A DNA stretch of 64,000 nucleotides from Purpureocillium takamizusanense. Taxonomy: Eukaryota > Ascomycota > Sordariomycetes > Hypocreales > Ophiocordycipitaceae. This document shows positions 46,861 through 59,122 of this stretch, one piece after another; within the stretch, counting starts at the first letter, position 1, and each line of letters starts with the position of its first letter. Position numbers and translations under genes: made by a program. The notes under the pieces are model-generated. The model did not search any database. It was not told where the DNA came from and worked only from the letters and a program-made list of their open reading frames with translations. The stretch is taken from positions 930,001-994,000 of the forward strand of contig NC_063072.1 of NCBI RefSeq assembly GCF_022605165.1, given 5' to 3'.

Positions 46861-47504
46861 CTTGCCCGCGACACGATGGACGGGCGGGTACGGCTGCTGC
46901 GGTGGCTGTTCTCTTGGTCTGGCCTTGCCTGTCTCGACGGGGGGTGGTGTGGTGTGGTGTGGTGTGTGCGTGCCTGGCCTGGCATCTTTGTCCGGGTGCT
47001 CTCGGCGGACCAACAGTGTGTGTCAAGGTAAAGTTTTGGACGTTGGAGGTCGGACTTTGTGTGTGTGTGTTACGTGAATCCCCTTCTGTTTTTATCTCTA
47101 TTTGGGTGTGTTCAACACGCAAGCAAGAGCTGACGCAAGTCCCTGAAGCTCATGCGTCCAACCAGCCAAAACGACACGGCTGAAAAAAAGACTGGCTCAG
47201 GGAGGCAGAGGCGACAGCACCACCCACGGGAAGCAGCGCCCGAGACAGACGCGCTACTTACTACGTTAGTGGTCGAGATGTAAGCATGGCGGACAAGCTT
47301 AAGGGCCTAAAATGCAGTCTCGCCGGGGCTCCACCGTTCGGTCGACCTCTCTGGCTAGAAGTTCCGCAAGCTCACGCGAGCCATTCACCCCATCGACGCC
47401 TTCGAGACCCCCGGACGGCCCAAAAGGACCCCTGGCCCTGGCCGCCGCATACTTCGTACATACATACGAATAGTCCCCCCAAGGTCCAACGCCGCGAAGG
47501 CACC

Positions 47505-47510
47505 CACGTG
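47505..47510. promoter_or_regulatory. CACGTG site, proximal candidate for the phosphate regulator
   Basis: CCCACGTGGG, a ten-base palindrome around the Pho4/NUC-1 core, lies about 460 bp upstream of the phosphate symporter ATG. Position and target gene make it a plausible phosphate-starvation element. That is inference from known regulation of PiT genes in fungi. Confidence 0.45.
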
Positions 47511-47973
47511 GGCTCCTTCTCGAGTGTCATAGGAGAGACGCGCCCGTGCCTCGAACCCCCCCGTCGTCCCAGCTCTGCCACGATGCCTCCTCGTCTGCGC
47601 ACACGACCACGAGGGATGCCGCTGCAGCAGCTGCATGCATTGATTGTCCGCAGCCTTCGGTGAACCGACGCAGCCATGGATGTGTGGGACAGACGGATAG
47701 ACAGACAGCCAGGAAGGAGCCTTGTTCCCGCCGCCGTCTCTGCTGCCCGGCATGGATCTTGGACGGCCGTCGTCCGTATAAAGCCAGCCGTCCTCCCTGC
47801 CCGCTCCCTGCCTCTTGGTTTTCTGCGATGCGAGTGAGAATACGTAGCCAATCCTCGAATCCAAGGAGCCAGACCTTGCTCGCCCGACCTCGAGGTCCTC
47901 TCCCCCTTTCCTTGTCGCCCTTGTCTTTCACCCGGTTGCTGAGCGCCCAAGGGCCTCCTGCACATCGCTCGCC

Positions 47974-50049
47974 ATGGCGCTCGAGGAGTACACCTACGTC
48001 TTTGTCATCGGCACCTTGTTTGCCATGCTTGACGCCTACAACAATGGCGCAAGTGAGTCTTCGCTCGTCCTCGGGTCCCTTGTTATTGTCTTGCTTGACA
48101 AGCCCGCTGACATGACGCCAAAACAGACGACGTTGCCAACTCGTGGGCTACCAGTGTCTCATCCAGGTCCATCTCGTACAGGCAGGCCATGATCTTCGGC
48201 ACCATCTTCGAGATGCTGGGAGCCATCACTGTGGGCGCCCGCACCGCCGACACCATCAAGAACGGCATCATCCCCAACTCGGCTTTCAAGGGCGACGCCG
48301 GCGTCCAGATGCTCGCCTTTACCTGCGCTCTCGCCGCTGCCTCCTCCTGGGTCATGTGGTGCACCCGCCACTCGGCCCACGTCTCGTCTACCTACTCGCT
48401 CATCTCTGCCGTCGCTGGCGTCGGTGTCGCAACTGTCGGTGCCTCCAAAGTACAGTGGGGCTGGAACGACGGAAAGGGGCTCGGTGCCATCTTTGCTGGC
48501 CTGGGCATGGCTCCCATCATCTCGGCCGGCTTCGCCGCCACCATCTTCATGCTCATCAAGCTCATCGTGCATATGCGCAAGCGTCCCGTCGAATGGGCCG
48601 TTTGGACCTCCCCCTTCTTCTTCCTCATCGCCGGCACCATCTGCACCCTTTCCATCGTGTACAAGGGATCTCCTAACCTCGGCCTCAACAAGAAGCCCGC
48701 ATGGTACGTCGCTGCCGTGACCATGGGCACCGGTAGTGGTGTTGCGCTTCTTGCCGCCATCTTCTTCGTTCCATTCGTGCACGCCAAGGTCATCAAGAAG
48801 GACTATACAGTCAAGTGGTGGATGTTCGTCCTCGGCCCTCTGCTGTTCAAGCGCCCAGCCCCTGCCGATGCCGACCGCGCCAAGGTGCCCAACTACGCCG
48901 TTGTCCAGGACGAGCACGACGATCAGACGCTGGCTGGCTCGCCCAAGTCTGTCGGCGAGGATGGTACCCAAAAGGCTGTGCCCACCGAGGCCCCTCTAAC
49001 GGAGCCTGCTCAGGACAACGAGAAGCTGGCCGCCAAGGCCGAGGCCACGCAGGCTACCTACAAGGAGCTCGTTGCGCAGGGTGAAAGCCGCTTCCACGCG
49101 CGTCTGATGGAGAAGCGCGGACCACTGGGCTGGGCCATGCGCACCCTCCGCGACAACCCCATGGGTGCCGGTCAGATGTACGAGCTGCACAACATCAAGA
49201 TCCTCGCCAAGCGCGTTCCTGCCATGGTTGTCGTGGGCGCGCTCTATGGCCTGCACTACGATATCCACGCGGCTCAGACAGGTATCGCCGGCACCCCCGA
49301 AGGCGACCGCATGCAGCGCGTGTACGCGCACGCCGAGAAGTATTCCAATGAGGTGGAGCATACCTACTCGTTCGTCCAGGTCCTCACGGCCTGCACCGCC
49401 TCATTCGCGCACGGCGCCAACGACATTGGTAACTCGGTCGGACCGTGGGCTGTCATCTACTCGGCCTGGTCTACTGGCAACGCCGCCGCCGCAAAGGCCC
49501 CTGTGCCTGTGTGGCAGCTTGCCGTTCTCTCGGCCACCATCTCGCTCGGTCTCATCACCTACGGCTATAATATCATGAAGGGTGAGTCTTCTTCACATGG
49601 CGGTCGTGCCTCGCCCCTCGCGGAGAAACTCTCGCTGACATCGGTAATACACAGTCATGGGCAACAAAATCACGTATCACTCTCCGAGCCGAGGTATGTG
49701 TGCCCGTTATCCCATTCTTCTCCTGTCCCCCTCAAAGCCCTTCATAGGACCCCTTGGGCTGTCGTGAGAGCCATCAATAGACTGACTGACTCATCTTGCA
49801 GGGAGCTCCATGGAGATGGGTGCCGCCATCACGGTCTTAGTCTTCTCACAGTTCTCCCTTCCCGTGTCGACATCGATGTGCATCACGGGCGCGACAGTCG
49901 GCGTAGGTCTTTGCAACGGCACACTCAAGGCGGTCAACTTTCAGCGTGTCGGCCTGCTGCTTCTATCATGGATCATGACCATCCCCATTGCCGGCACCAT
50001 CGGCGGTGTGCTCATGGGACTGTTCCTCAATGCCCCCCATTTCAAATAG
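47974..50049 (+). CDS. PHO89: PiT-family sodium-dependent phosphate symporter (Pho89/PHO-4)
   Basis: Exons 47974-48052, 48127-49581, 49655-49693 and 49802-50049; 606 residues. Both PiT signatures are present: NNGANDVANSWATSVSSRS near the N-terminus (split by intron 1) and SFAHGANDIGNSVGPWA in the C-terminal half. About ten hydrophobic segments flank a large hydrophilic central loop (around KVPNYAVVQDEHDDQTLAGS to ESRFHARLMEKRGPLG). The family imports inorganic phosphate with sodium across the plasma membrane and works best at alkaline pH. In Neurospora and yeast it is induced by phosphate starvation through NUC-1/Pho4. The 39-base third exon encodes VMGNKITYHSPSR, a conserved stretch, so its tiny size is real. 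All introns are GT-AG. Confidence 0.94.
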
Positions 50050-50513
50050 CCGGGCGAGGAGGCCTCATGTCGTTTGTTTTCACTGCCTTTTGGTTTTCTG
50101 TACTGTGATTCTACATCGCGGTCGGCCTGCAACACACACAGGCTTCGTATATCCTGCAATAGATTGAACAAATTCTCCCCAACCGTTTGGTAGAGAAGGG
50201 CGTTAGTGCAATGTCGCTGACTGAGTCTGGCAGCGTTTCGGCGCATGTGACTTCCCACCTACCTAGACGCCATATGCTGGGGACTTGATGTCGGGTTGGC
50301 GATGCCCAGGCGGGCTCGTTCTGCCCTGGGCGTTGTCGCACCTTTGCTACCTGCCTAGGCGACTGAGCACGCCAGCTCATGATGAGGTGTGGTGCTAAGC
50401 TTCGGGTTCTTCATGATGATATAGAAAAAGCTTGAAGAAAACTACATAGTTATACTATTATGACTTTGATACATATATACAACAAGAAAATATTTGAATA
50501 GCTCGGCTTGGCT
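50050..50513. other. Convergent spacer between PHO89 and the dehydrogenase gene
   Basis: This is 464 bp between converging genes, AT-rich toward 50,410-50,510, and should hold both terminators. No gene is seen. Confidence 0.45.
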
Positions 50514-51604
50514 TTAGGATAGAGTATTTAAAATTGTATGATCGCTCGATCCGCTGTCTCGAATCAAGTCCTTATCGTTTTCTTGAGGGGCGGGGAAGTT
50601 AAGATGTTTCCAATCCTCAAGTTCTTCCGTGACTGAGCGCATGCGGTCGCGAATGCTTTCGATGGCATAACTGCCGAGAAGCAGTCGCAAGGGTGGGTAG
50701 GAGCAGTGAGCCAGCTGCCAGACAAGCTCAGCGCACTTGACTGCGCTAGTGGGCTGGCGATCTCCGAGCCATTGCACCATCCTCTTGGCATGAAGGGCAG
50801 GCGAGGTGGCGTGGGCGTAGTCATCGCTGGGGGGCTTGATGAGGAAATGACCCCAAGTGGGCAGAGGGCTCTCGCCCGTATCGGGCTCATCGCGCCTCAC
50901 CAGGCCAGGCTCGATGAGAGTGGCTTTGATGTTGTAGGCATCCGTCTCATAAAGCATGGCCTCGATGAGACCCTCGACGGCGTACTTGGACGCACAGTAG
51001 GGACCCAAGCCCGGGACGCCTAAGGCGCCAGAGGTTGAGCTGAAGATGAGATAGCGGCCGGTATTCTGCCTGCGAAAGTACGGCAGGGTTGAATGAATGA
51101 TGTGGACGGTTCCCATAAAGTTTGTCTCGAATTGATTGCGCACGTCGTGCTCGTCCTGGTCCTCACAAGAGCCTATGACGCCGTAGCCAGAGCAATTGGC
51201 GACAACGTCAATGCGACGGAAGCGATGCAGGGTCTGTTGGACAACAGAGGCGACGGAATCGCGGGAGCGGACATCGCAGAGCATGCCGAGGCAGTTGGCG
51301 TGGATGCCGGCCATATCCTCAGGGCGGGACTCGAAGACGCGGCCCACAGAGGTGACGAGGTCACCGCGGGAGAGCGCACACTTGACTAGCGAGCGGCCCA
51401 TGTGGCCGGTGCCTCCGAAGATCTATACACGTGCGACAAGGGTCAGATAGGCGAGGTTGTTGGTGGGCGGGCGTACAAGGAGCGACCTACGATCCATACG
51501 AGTTGCTTCGTGGGTGAGGTCGCTGACGGGGGGTCGCAGCTTGCCGGCAGTTGGAGTCGCGGCTTGTTGTCGGCGGCGGCGTCGAATGCGTGCGGCGGCT
51601 CCAT
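50514..51604 (-). CDS. Classical short-chain dehydrogenase/reductase
   Basis: Exons on the minus strand: 51604-51491 and 51422-50514; 340 residues. The Rossmann nucleotide-binding motif is IFGGTGHMGRSL, a variant of TGxxxGxG with Met before the last Gly. An NxxG-like element (VANCSGYGVIG), the catalytic Ser region (YLIFSSTSGALG) and the catalytic YxxxK (YCASKYAVEG) follow in the usual order. LIEPGLVRRDEP is the PG motif. The enzyme is therefore an NAD(P)-dependent oxidoreductase, but the substrate cannot be inferred. Sequence flavour is that of fungal SDRs with a long N-terminal extension (38 residues in exon 1) and a variable C-terminal tail. Neighbouring genes give no pathway hint. Confidence 0.85.
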
Positions 51605-52331
51605 GTGCGGCTAAGCACCGGGCGCGCCTCGTTGTGCGCGATGGTCGACGGTGGCGGCGTCTCTGTCTGAAGCAGTTGGTGATGTTGGAGAAACGCCGAG
51701 TTCCGTCCGTCCGTTCGTCCGCTGCTGTGGGTACTTCGGAGGCACCTGCCTCCCAAGGTGACGCGAGCTCGTGGGGTTGGGGTACATGGCTGGCACAAGA
51801 GCTGGGGGTTTACCCACCCAATAACATGCCGAGGTACTTTGCAACCTGGAACCCCTTTAAATGGCGGGGTTGGAGGGGTTCTCGCTTTAGGTACCTTAGT
51901 TACTAGATACTACTACTACCTGACTACCTACCGAAGGTACGTCAGGAGGCACGGACAACATACTCTATACTAGATGCTCCGTGGCTCCCTACGTTAGGTG
52001 CCTGTACTACGTCGTAGGTACCTACCTAGTAGGTATATGCCTACTATGCTTGCATGCAACGTCGGCAGGGACGCGGCGCCCCTTCACACCAAAGAGTCAT
52101 CATCTGCCCGCAATAAATATACAAGTATGTAGCTTCAGTCGTGATCCCATCATGTGTCGTGTACGCAACTCGCGAAGCCCCAACCGGGGCTATTTATGCT
52201 CAGCCCGGTCGCGTTCGCGTCGCGTTCCGTCAGGCGGCGGCAGGTGGAACCTCTCAGGTGTCTTCTCGCCGTGGCCCGCCAGCAGCTCTGAGTCTCCTCG
52301 CCCACACACGCTACCGTGCTCCGATCCATCT
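51605..52331. other. Intergenic region between the dehydrogenase and ADI1 genes
   Basis: This is 727 bp, containing a dense TACCTA/TAGGTAC cluster at 51,885-52,045. No gene is supported. The dehydrogenase promoter is here. Confidence 0.45.
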
Positions 52332-52996
52332 TCACCCTGACAAGAACTGGCCCACATACTCCTTGCGAACCGCATTGTCGTCCAGTTGTGGGCATCGATT
52401 GAGAGGCGTCCACTTAGGATCCTCCTTGAACAGGCGCATGGCATGGACATACTTCGTCTTTCGGTCAGCCTCACGATACGACGCTCTCCACTGCCTGCTA
52501 CCACCAGCCCGGAGTACTCACATTAGATTCATCCGTCGTAAAGCGATGGTAGATGCCCGCGGGGAGGATCAACAAGTCGTCCTTCTCGAGCTGGACTCGT
52601 ACCCAGTCTTCGTCCCTCGTTCTCACGTCAAAGTAACCTTGGCCGCCGCGGATATAACGGATCTCTTCGTCCTCGTGCAGGTGCTCGTTGAAGAACATCT
52701 TGACCTTGTCCTCGTAAATGTCACCCATCTTTTCGGGGGACACGGTGATCTCATCGCGGTTCTTGTAGCCACGCTCGGCTGCCAGCTTGTCAACGCCCTC
52801 GAGGCTGGGGAAGCGGTAGTATAGGACTCCGAGCCCGCGGAGCTCATCCACATCCACAGCCCGGCCCGAATCGTGGGGAAGGCGCTGGTCGCCCTGCAGA
52901 TGCGTCGCCAGTGAGCAGTAGCCCGGGACTTGCGCGTCCGTGTCGATCTATCATGCTGGGACTCACCGGCAGGTTATCGTAGATATACGCCCTCAT
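52332..52996 (-). CDS. ADI1: Acireductone dioxygenase (methionine salvage)
   Basis: Exons on the minus strand: 52996-52967, 52893-52522 and 52457-52332; 175 residues, the normal size. It is a cupin. The metal ligands are visible as [10 protein letters not shown] (His-x-His and Glu) and the His of PAGIYHRF. Other conserved pieces are [36 protein letters not shown] and [15 protein letters not shown]. With iron it converts the acireductone and O2 to the keto-acid precursor of methionine plus formate. With nickel the products differ. The 10-codon first exon ([10 protein letters not shown]) is typical of the family. Both introns are GT-AG, with a GGCTGACC branch in the second. It is the last intact gene before the AT-rich block, about 350 bp from the boundary. 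Confidence 0.94.
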
Positions 52997-53340
52997 TGTG
53001 TAGAAGCCTGTCGCAGGACGGCGCGAGCACGGGCCAGGCGGGAGAAGCGTTCGAGGTGAGGTTGTCTCAGTGAGCAAGTGCAGGTGCAAGTGCCCCTGCG
53101 TGATGATGCGTAGTGTAGGAAAGACTGTTGGCAGAAGGCTTGAGAGTGGAAGCCTGCAGCACAATTATATAGTGAGAGAGCCTCGCGCCTATGGCATTGC
53201 TGATGTGAGACTAGCAGAGCGCTGACATCAGACTGTCAGCGAGATGAAACTGATGTTAGATTGTCAGCGGAGAGAGCTAGCTACTGAGGGCTACCCGTTA
53301 GTGGGTCCTTTAGAGACTAGGACGCATACCTCTTAGTTAG
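52997..53340. other. Promoter of ADI1 and transition to the RIP block
   Basis: This is about 340 bp of normal-composition sequence. It includes a partly repeated segment around 53,210-53,270 (GCTGACATCAGACTGTCAGCG / GATGTTAGATTGTCAGCG). The sequence then turns abruptly AT-rich and CA/TG-poor after about 53,340. Confidence 0.5.
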
Positions 53341-56300
53341 ATATAAAATAGTAATATAGCTATAAAAGCCCGATATATAGCGTATAGCCTATTTTATATA
53401 TTTATATATTTATATATTTATTATTAATTAAGCTTAAATAGATTATTTAAAGCTAAAAAGTAAATTTCCTAAAAAAAATATTATATAAAGTAAAAAATTT
53501 AAACTCCTTTATAATAGTTTATATATATTTTATTATTATAATCTCTATAGTTAATTTAAGTCTAAGAGCTATAATATCCTAAGATTACTCTTAAAATATA
53601 AATAAATATTATTATATAATTTAATACCCTTAATTATACTATTTAGCTATAGCGTAATTAAGGAAAGGAACTTATAATAAATAAGGTAATATTAAAAGAC
53701 CTTTATTAATAAGAATCTTACCCTTATTAATAGAAACTTTATAATTACCTTAATTAAAAACTTAATAATAATTACTTATTAATAGCTAAAATATAATTTC
53801 TTTAATTTTTTAAAGCATTAAGATTATTTATTAATATTATAAAGATAGACCTTTAATAATTTATATATACTTTAAATATATCTTTATTATATTTAATAAA
53901 TAAATATATATTAAATATATATTATTTATATATATTAAAGGGAAAATCGATTAATTTTAATTTAATATATACTTTACTTTAATTTAATTAATATTTATTT
54001 ATTACCTTTAAGAATAATTTATAATTAAGGTTTTTTAAGCTTTTTATAAATTTATAATTATTTTACTCTTTAATAATTATAATATTAAATATATAAAATT
54101 TAATAAAAATACTAATATTATTATTAATATTACCTTTATAAATAAATTAATTAATATAACTTAAAGACTTTAAAGTAAAGACTAATATATTATTTATTAA
54201 TCTCCTTTAATTACTTAATATATTTAAAATAAAAAATTAATTTAAGTCCTTTAAGTCTTTTTAAATAAATAAATATATATATTTTTAAAAAATCATTATA
54301 ATTAAAGCCTTTTTAATTAAAATAATAATAATTAACTCTAATATTTTCTTTAATATCCTTTAAAAATTAAATTTAAGAATATAAATATATTAAGTTATTA
54401 TTTTATAATATATTAAAAGTAAGAAAATCTTAACTATTTTAATCTCTATAAAGTTAATAATTAATATAAATATATTATATATTAATAAACTTAAATATTA
54501 ATCTTAAATCTTTAATTACTTTTTTTAAAATAATTAATAATTTATTAATACTTTAACTATTAAGGCTTTAAATATATCTTATAATATTATATAAAAATAG
54601 CTTAATATTAATTTTATATTTTTAAAGTTAGTAAAATAAAGGTAATAAAATATATTTAGTAAAAGATAATTTTTAAAAAATATTAATATATTAATTATTA
54701 AAGATATTATTATTTTAATAGCCTTAAATATCTTAAGAAATAAAATATAGAAGAAAAGATATAAATAGCCTTTATTATTTACTTTTAAACTTATTTAATC
54801 TTTATAAAGCTTATTTTATAAATAAATAAACCTTAATTAAGCTTAATATTATATAAGCTTTATATTTATAATACTTAATTATAAAAAAGGATAATTAATA
54901 AACTTTAAATATATTATATAAAAATAAAGTATAATTATTAAATTCCTTTTATTATAAAATATTAATATAAATTAAATCTTTTAATTAAATTAACTTTTTA
55001 AGCTTAATTTATAAATTCCTTTTAATAATAATTTTTAAAGGATATTAAGTTTATTAAGATTAATTCCCCTTTATTAAACTTTCTATTAAAATAAGCGCTA
55101 TTATTATTTAATAAAATATATATAAAACTTTAAAAACTTTAATTTTACCCTTTAATAATAATTTAATATCTTTTATATTTAAGAACCTTTATAAGTTTTA
55201 AATTAAATCTTTTATTTATATTAATTAAAATATAATATTATTATTAAGTTTAAATATTATTATTAAATAATAATATACTATTAAATAAGCTTAAATATTT
55301 TATAATATATTATTACCTTTAATTAATATAATATAAAAGTTAAGCTTAATTTAACTTCTTACTTTATAATCTATTTAATTTATTCCCTTTTTTTAATAAT
55401 TTATATTACTATAATATAAGCTTCTTTATTATTAAAGCTTTTTAAGCTATTTATTTAATTATAAATTATATTTTTTTAATAATTTTAATATTTATAATTT
55501 AATATAAAATTTAAAAGATATTATATATCTTAAATTAACTTAATTCCTTTAAGTTATTATTATTTAAAACCTTATATTTATTATTAAGCTTAAGTTAAAG
55601 ACTTAATATAAAAGTAATATTATAATTATAATTAACTTAATTTAAGTATTATTAAATCTTTAATATAAGCCCTTTATAAAGCTTTAATTATTATAATTTA
55701 ATTATACTCTTTAAGAAATTTAAATACTTAATAATTCTATCTTTATCTTAAGGGAGCTATAATTATATTAAAGGTAGCTTTAATTAAGTAACTTTAAAAT
55801 TAAGGCTTAATAGCTTTTTATATTAAATATATTTTAGATAATTTAAGAACTTAAAATATATTATTAAGACTTTATTATATTAATTTAAGAGATTATTAAT
55901 ACTATTATCTTAAAGTTAAAAGGTAGACTTTTATATAATATTTAATAAAATCATAAAATATATAATATTATCTTAAATACTATTTTTATTAAAAAGACTT
56001 AAATTTAAAACTGAATTAATATAGCTTAAACAACCTTTTAAAATATAAAATAAAATCGCTAATATATTATTTATTAAGTTAAGACCTTTATATAATATTA
56101 TATACTTTATAATTTAATAATTTATAAAGTATTTAAAAAAATATAAAGTAAATTCTTTAAAGAATTAAAGAATAGCTATATTAAACTTTATCTTTATAAT
56201 TATTACTTTTAATAGCCTTTAAACTTACTTTAAGATAAAAGTAAATAGATTTATTATTCCTTTCTTTTTATTATTGAGTTTAAATTTATTTAATATTAAA

Positions 56301-56550
56301 AATAGCTTAATCTCTTTATAATAATAAATTAATATTAATTATCTTAAAAGAAGTTAAATTAAAAAAAGCGCTTAAAATTAATATTATTTTAAACAATATC
56401 TTTATAAAGCTTTATAATAAATTAATTATTAAGATTATAATAATAATAAATATTAATTAATTATTTAAATATTTTCTTTAACTTTTTTAATATATAAAAA
56501 TAGTTATTATATAAAAATTAAAGAAAGATAATAAATTATTAATAAAAAGT

Positions 56551-56780
56551 ATAATAGGGCCGGCGCTACGTTATAAGAGCTAGTTAAGTTATTAATAATT
56601 AACGTACTATAAAGGAGGTAAATTAGGGTTATATATTAAGTAGCCCCTATACGCGCGGCGCTTATTATATATAAGCTTATATAACTAACTACGGGCCTAG
56701 GTTTATATAGGGTCTTAGCTATATATAGCATTACTACGCCTAAGGTAACGCCCTAAGCTTTTATTAGGCTAAGCCCCTTA
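56551..56780 (-). repeat. LTR-like sequence, minus-strand copy
   Basis: This 230-bp segment is the reverse complement of 60481-60710, with many C/T-type differences. On the minus strand it begins TAAGGGGCTTAGCC and ends near GCCGGCCCTATTAT. It keeps more C and G than the other copy. No matching internal element sequence continues from it, so it may be a solo LTR. Confidence 0.7.
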
Positions 56781-56999
56781 TATTATCCCCCCGCTCCCCT
56801 TGCCCCCCCTTTAGCGCGGGCTTAAGCGGCGCTAAGCTAGCCCTAGCTATTATAATAGGGCTTGCGATAACCCTTTACTTAAGCCCTTTAACTAAGGGCT
56901 TCTTTTTCTTTATGCCTACTAGCCTATAAGTTAACGTATGCGGCTAGTCTATATTACTACTAGCTATGTAATAATTAAGGCCGTTTATTAGTCTATATA

Positions 57000-57114
57000 T
57001 ATAATATAACTATATATATAATATAATATCACTATACATATAATATAATATAACTATATATATAATATAATATCACTATACATATAATATAATATAACTA
57101 TATATATAATATAA
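57000..57114. repeat. AT microsatellite-like tandem region
   Basis: Interlocking repeats of ATATAATATAATAT, ACTATATATATAATATA and CACTATACATATAATATA run for about 115 bp directly beside the left arm of the foldback element. Confidence 0.7.
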
Positions 57115-57961
57115 CTATATATTATAGTATCTAGATAAATATTTATCTAGTTTAAATACCTAGATAAATATTTATCTAATTAATAGTTATATTTTATACC
57201 TAGGTAAATATTTATCCTATATATATATTATAGTCGGATAAATATTTATCTAGAATTTTATAATAGTAGATAGTCTATTATACCGACTAAAAGTCTATTT
57301 AACTACTATAAGCTATATAATAGGTCTTTAGTCTAATTTAAAGTTCGTTAGTCCTAGTATAAGAAAGAGGGATAAAGGCAGAGGAAGGTAAAGATAATAA
57401 GGAAATAGGGATATATAGAGACAAAAGGGGTAATAGTAATAGAGAGATAAAATAGGTAATAGAGATAGGTAAGATAGTAAGGGTATTGAATTGCTTAATC
57501 TTCTATCTCATCTAGACTAGGAGGCAACGGCCCTATATATAATAAAATAGACTCGGCCTTCGGTCTGATTATCTATCCGTCGGTATAATACTATTTTTCA
57601 GCTTGGCGTTATAGCTGAATATAGCTGAATATAGCTGAATATAGCTGAATATAGCTGAATATAGCTGAATTTAGCGTGGCTTTAGTCTTTAGTCTAGACC
57701 TATAGCTAAATTCAGCGTAGCTAGGACTAACGGACTTTAAATTAGACTAAAGACCTATTATATAGCTTATAGTAGTTAAATAGACCTTTAGTCGGTATAA
57801 TAGACTATCCGCTATTATAAAATTCTGGATAAATATTTATCCGGCTATAATATATATAGGATAAATATTTACCCAGATATAAAATATAACTATTAGTTAG
57901 ATAAATATTTATCTAGGTATTTAAACTAGATAAATATTTATCCAGACACTATAGTATATAG
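57115..57961. mobile_element. Foldback element with 240-bp inverted arms
   Basis: The left arm (57115-57357) and right arm (57721-57961) are inverted copies of each other, nearly identical over about 240 bp. The differences I checked are transitions. Each arm carries four copies of the perfect 14-bp palindrome GATAAATATTTATC or a one-base variant. The central loop (57358-57720) contains a purine-rich stretch and a tandem repeat and has no coding capacity. The element keeps CA and TG dinucleotides in its loop, unlike its surroundings. It looks like a non-autonomous foldback/MITE-type transposon. I could not define a target-site duplication with confidence. Confidence 0.75.
57611..57670 (+). 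repeat. Six tandem copies of a 10-bp unit
   Basis: ATAGCTGAAT is repeated six times without interruption inside the loop of the foldback element. A partial copy (TTAGCGTGGC) follows. Confidence 0.9.
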
Positions 57962-59122
57962 GTATATTAGTAATATTTAATTGTCTTTAATTTATTTTAA
58001 GCTAAATTAATATATTAAATTAAAGGAAGGAAAATATTTGATATTTAAAAGCTAAAAGTAAATAGCTTTTATATAAATTAATATATCTAAAAGTATAAAA
58101 ATTAAATATAAGCTTATATATTATAAAGAATATAAATTAAGATTCCTTAAGCTTTAAGTAAAAAAGTAAGAAAAAATAAATCAACTTTTATTTATTATTA
58201 TATAAGTATTTTAATATTTAAATACTTAAGATACTATATTAAAGTAATCTTAAAAGCTAATATATTTTATATATATATAAGTAAAAATAATAGATATATA
58301 TTTAAATAAGCCTTTATAAAATTATAAAATATACTTTATTAATAAAGTATATATAAAGAACATTAATTATTATAATAATATTTTACTAATTTTAATTTAA
58401 GAATATATTATTTAATTATTTAAACATACCTTTTTAAAATTATACTTTATTTATATTATAAATATAAAGCTTTAAAGGTAAAGTAAAATTTATTTATATT
58501 ATTATAATTACATTTTAATAATTATTTATTAAGCTTTATTAAATATATTTTAAAATACTTTAAATATATACTTACTTTTAGGTATTAAAAAATAGCTAAA
58601 TTCAATATTAAGTTAAAAATTAAAAAGGGGGATAAAGACTTTATATAAAGGGCTTAAATTAATATAAGCTTAAAAGTATAAAATATATACTTTAAGTAGG
58701 CCTTTTTTATAATAAAAAGTTACTTTTTAATATTTAAGGGTATTCCCTTTAATATTAAAGTAAATTACTTTAATATTAAAAGGGTATAATCTTTATATTA
58801 ATATTATTATATATTTAAATATTTTTTAAAAATACTTTAAAGTAAGTACCTTAATAAAGTTTTTTTTATTAAATTAAACCCTTAAGAAAGTAATCTTTTA
58901 AAAAAAAATTAAAGTATTATCCCTTAAAAATTAAAGCGGGTATTTAAAAGGTTTTATTAATAAATAAAAATAATAAATTCATATTTATTAAAGTTAAAGA
59001 TAAATTTATAATAATAAACTTATAATTAATAAATATTATAAATTTATTTTAAAAAAAATATAAATATTTAAAATAATTTTAGTAAATATTATAATATTAA
59101 TATTATTAATAAATATTATAAT

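Larger units (their letters stand above)
45284..47973. other. Long intergenic region upstream of the phosphate symporter gene
   Basis: This is 2.7 kb without a supported gene. It contains a G homopolymer at 45,992-46,003, AC/GT microsatellites at 46,650-46,675, 46,945-46,970 and 47,060-47,071, and two CACGTG palindromes (entered separately). Most of the 3' part is presumably promoter and leader of the symporter gene. Confidence 0.45.

Noticed and set aside
53400..56550. A minus-strand gypsy copy forming a head-to-head pair
   Set aside because: I looked for the reverse complement of the RT and RNase H signatures at the expected distance from the left LTR-like copy and could not see a convincing match.
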